Positions 63,817 to 64,000 of a DNA stretch of 64,000 bases are shown piece after piece. Source of the stretch: Fischerella muscicola SAG 1427-1 = PCC 73103 (lineage in GTDB: Bacteria; Cyanobacteriota; Cyanobacteriia; Cyanobacteriales; Nostocaceae); NCBI RefSeq assembly GCF_000317245.1, contig NZ_AJLJ01000064.1, positions 1 through 64,000 on the forward strand, written 5' to 3'. The first letter of the stretch is position 1. Each line of letters starts with the position of its first letter. Under the pieces are notes generated by a model. That model was not told where the DNA came from and ran no database searches. It saw nothing but the letters and a program-made list of their open reading frames with translations. The position numbers were made by a program, and so were the translations under genes.

Positions 63817-64000
63817 ATGCATTTAGAAATTAACCAACTCCACAAACAATTCAAAACTAAGCGCGGTTTGCTCACTGCGCTTCAAGATATTAGTTTGCAC
63901 ATTGAAGAGGGAGAATTTGTCTGTGCAGTAGGTGCTAGTGGTTCTGGTAAGTCAACTCTGCTACGTCTCATTGCGGGGTTGGATACTCCGACAGCGGGGG
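63817..64000 (+). CDS. ABC transporter ATP-binding protein, partial (guanidine-locus)
   Basis: This frame is open to the window edge, with 61 complete codons. It starts [17 protein letters not shown] and continues [39 protein letters not shown], so the Walker A motif GASGSGKST is intact. It matches NitT/TauT-type ATPases and completes the importer. The signature, Walker B and C-terminus lie beyond the window. There is no Shine-Dalgarno sequence because a repeat tract stands in its place. Confidence 0.93.
   Translation, partial: MHLEINQLHKQFKTKRGLLTALQDISLHIEEGEFVCAVGASGSGKSTLLRLIAGLDTPTAG

Overview
The window comes from a filamentous cyanobacterium, most likely a heterocyst-forming member of the Nostocales. 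The evidence is the dense scatter of HIP1 octamers (GCGATCGC), the many short tandem heptamer repeats (STRR: runs of CAAATGA, GTCATTT, AAAATCC or TTTTGAC type), an RNase P RNA gene with a repeat-rich insertion, and photosynthetic genes (Psb29/Thf1, a CpcT/CpeT lyase, aerobic HemF, NdhS, the SbtA/SbtB bicarbonate system). No heterocyst-specific gene was seen, so the family-level placement rests on the repeats.

Layout. 1-9000: a partial gene, a membrane protein with a YARHG domain, a beta-helix DUF1565 protein, thiE-thiS, a glycosyltransferase, a DUF1517 protein with a clear terminator, and a small acidic protein. 9400-19800: an HtrA protease broken by one extra C in a C-run, an SRPBCC protein, Hsp33, a large repeat-rich membrane protein, a LabA-like NYN protein, an aldo/keto reductase, a GHL10 glycosidase-like protein, a Uma2 nuclease-like protein and a PAP2 phosphatase. 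20100-22200: a compact inorganic-carbon operon, sbtA-sbtB plus a Tat-exported beta carbonic anhydrase, closed by a terminator. 22300-36700: housekeeping and cyanobacterial conserved genes (DUF1823, DUF1995, cysteine desulfurase, a cNMP-histidine kinase, exbB-exbD, thf1, CpcT/CpeT family, STAS, hemF). 36900-50200: mrp, rodA, ndhS, a CPA2 antiporter, a CbiO-like ATPase, a kinase-like protein, an AI-2E exporter, ftsH and a PucR-type regulator. 50379-57010: rnpB, corA, groEL with a perfect CIRCE element, a WecA/MraY-like transferase and fabG.

57250-64000 (runs off the right edge) is the most striking part. A candidate NtcA promoter is followed by a guanidine-I (ykkC) riboswitch whose 3' segment is also the 5' arm of an intrinsic terminator. 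Downstream lie a guanidine hydrolase (GdmH, arginase fold), the nickel chaperones HypA and HypB, an anchored substrate-binding protein fused to an OmpA domain, a lipoprotein substrate-binding protein, a permease and the start of an ATPase. I read this as one nitrogen-scavenging module: guanidine is sensed by the RNA, imported by the ABC system and hydrolysed by a nickel enzyme that HypA/HypB load. The riboswitch, hydrolase and chaperone set is known from Synechocystis. The OmpA-fused binding protein, the putative NtcA control and the repeats inside the operon are the less expected parts.

Two further themes recur. Intergenic repeats (STRR tracts, the palindromic GACGCG..CGCGTC elements, and a stem-loop family with compensatory stem changes) sit between most genes and have invaded gene ends. 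Several starts had to be moved from the longest frame on ribosome-binding-site grounds: sbtA, sbtB, hypA (TTG), hypB, ftsH, the STAS protein (GTG), the cysteine desulfurase and the histidine kinase.
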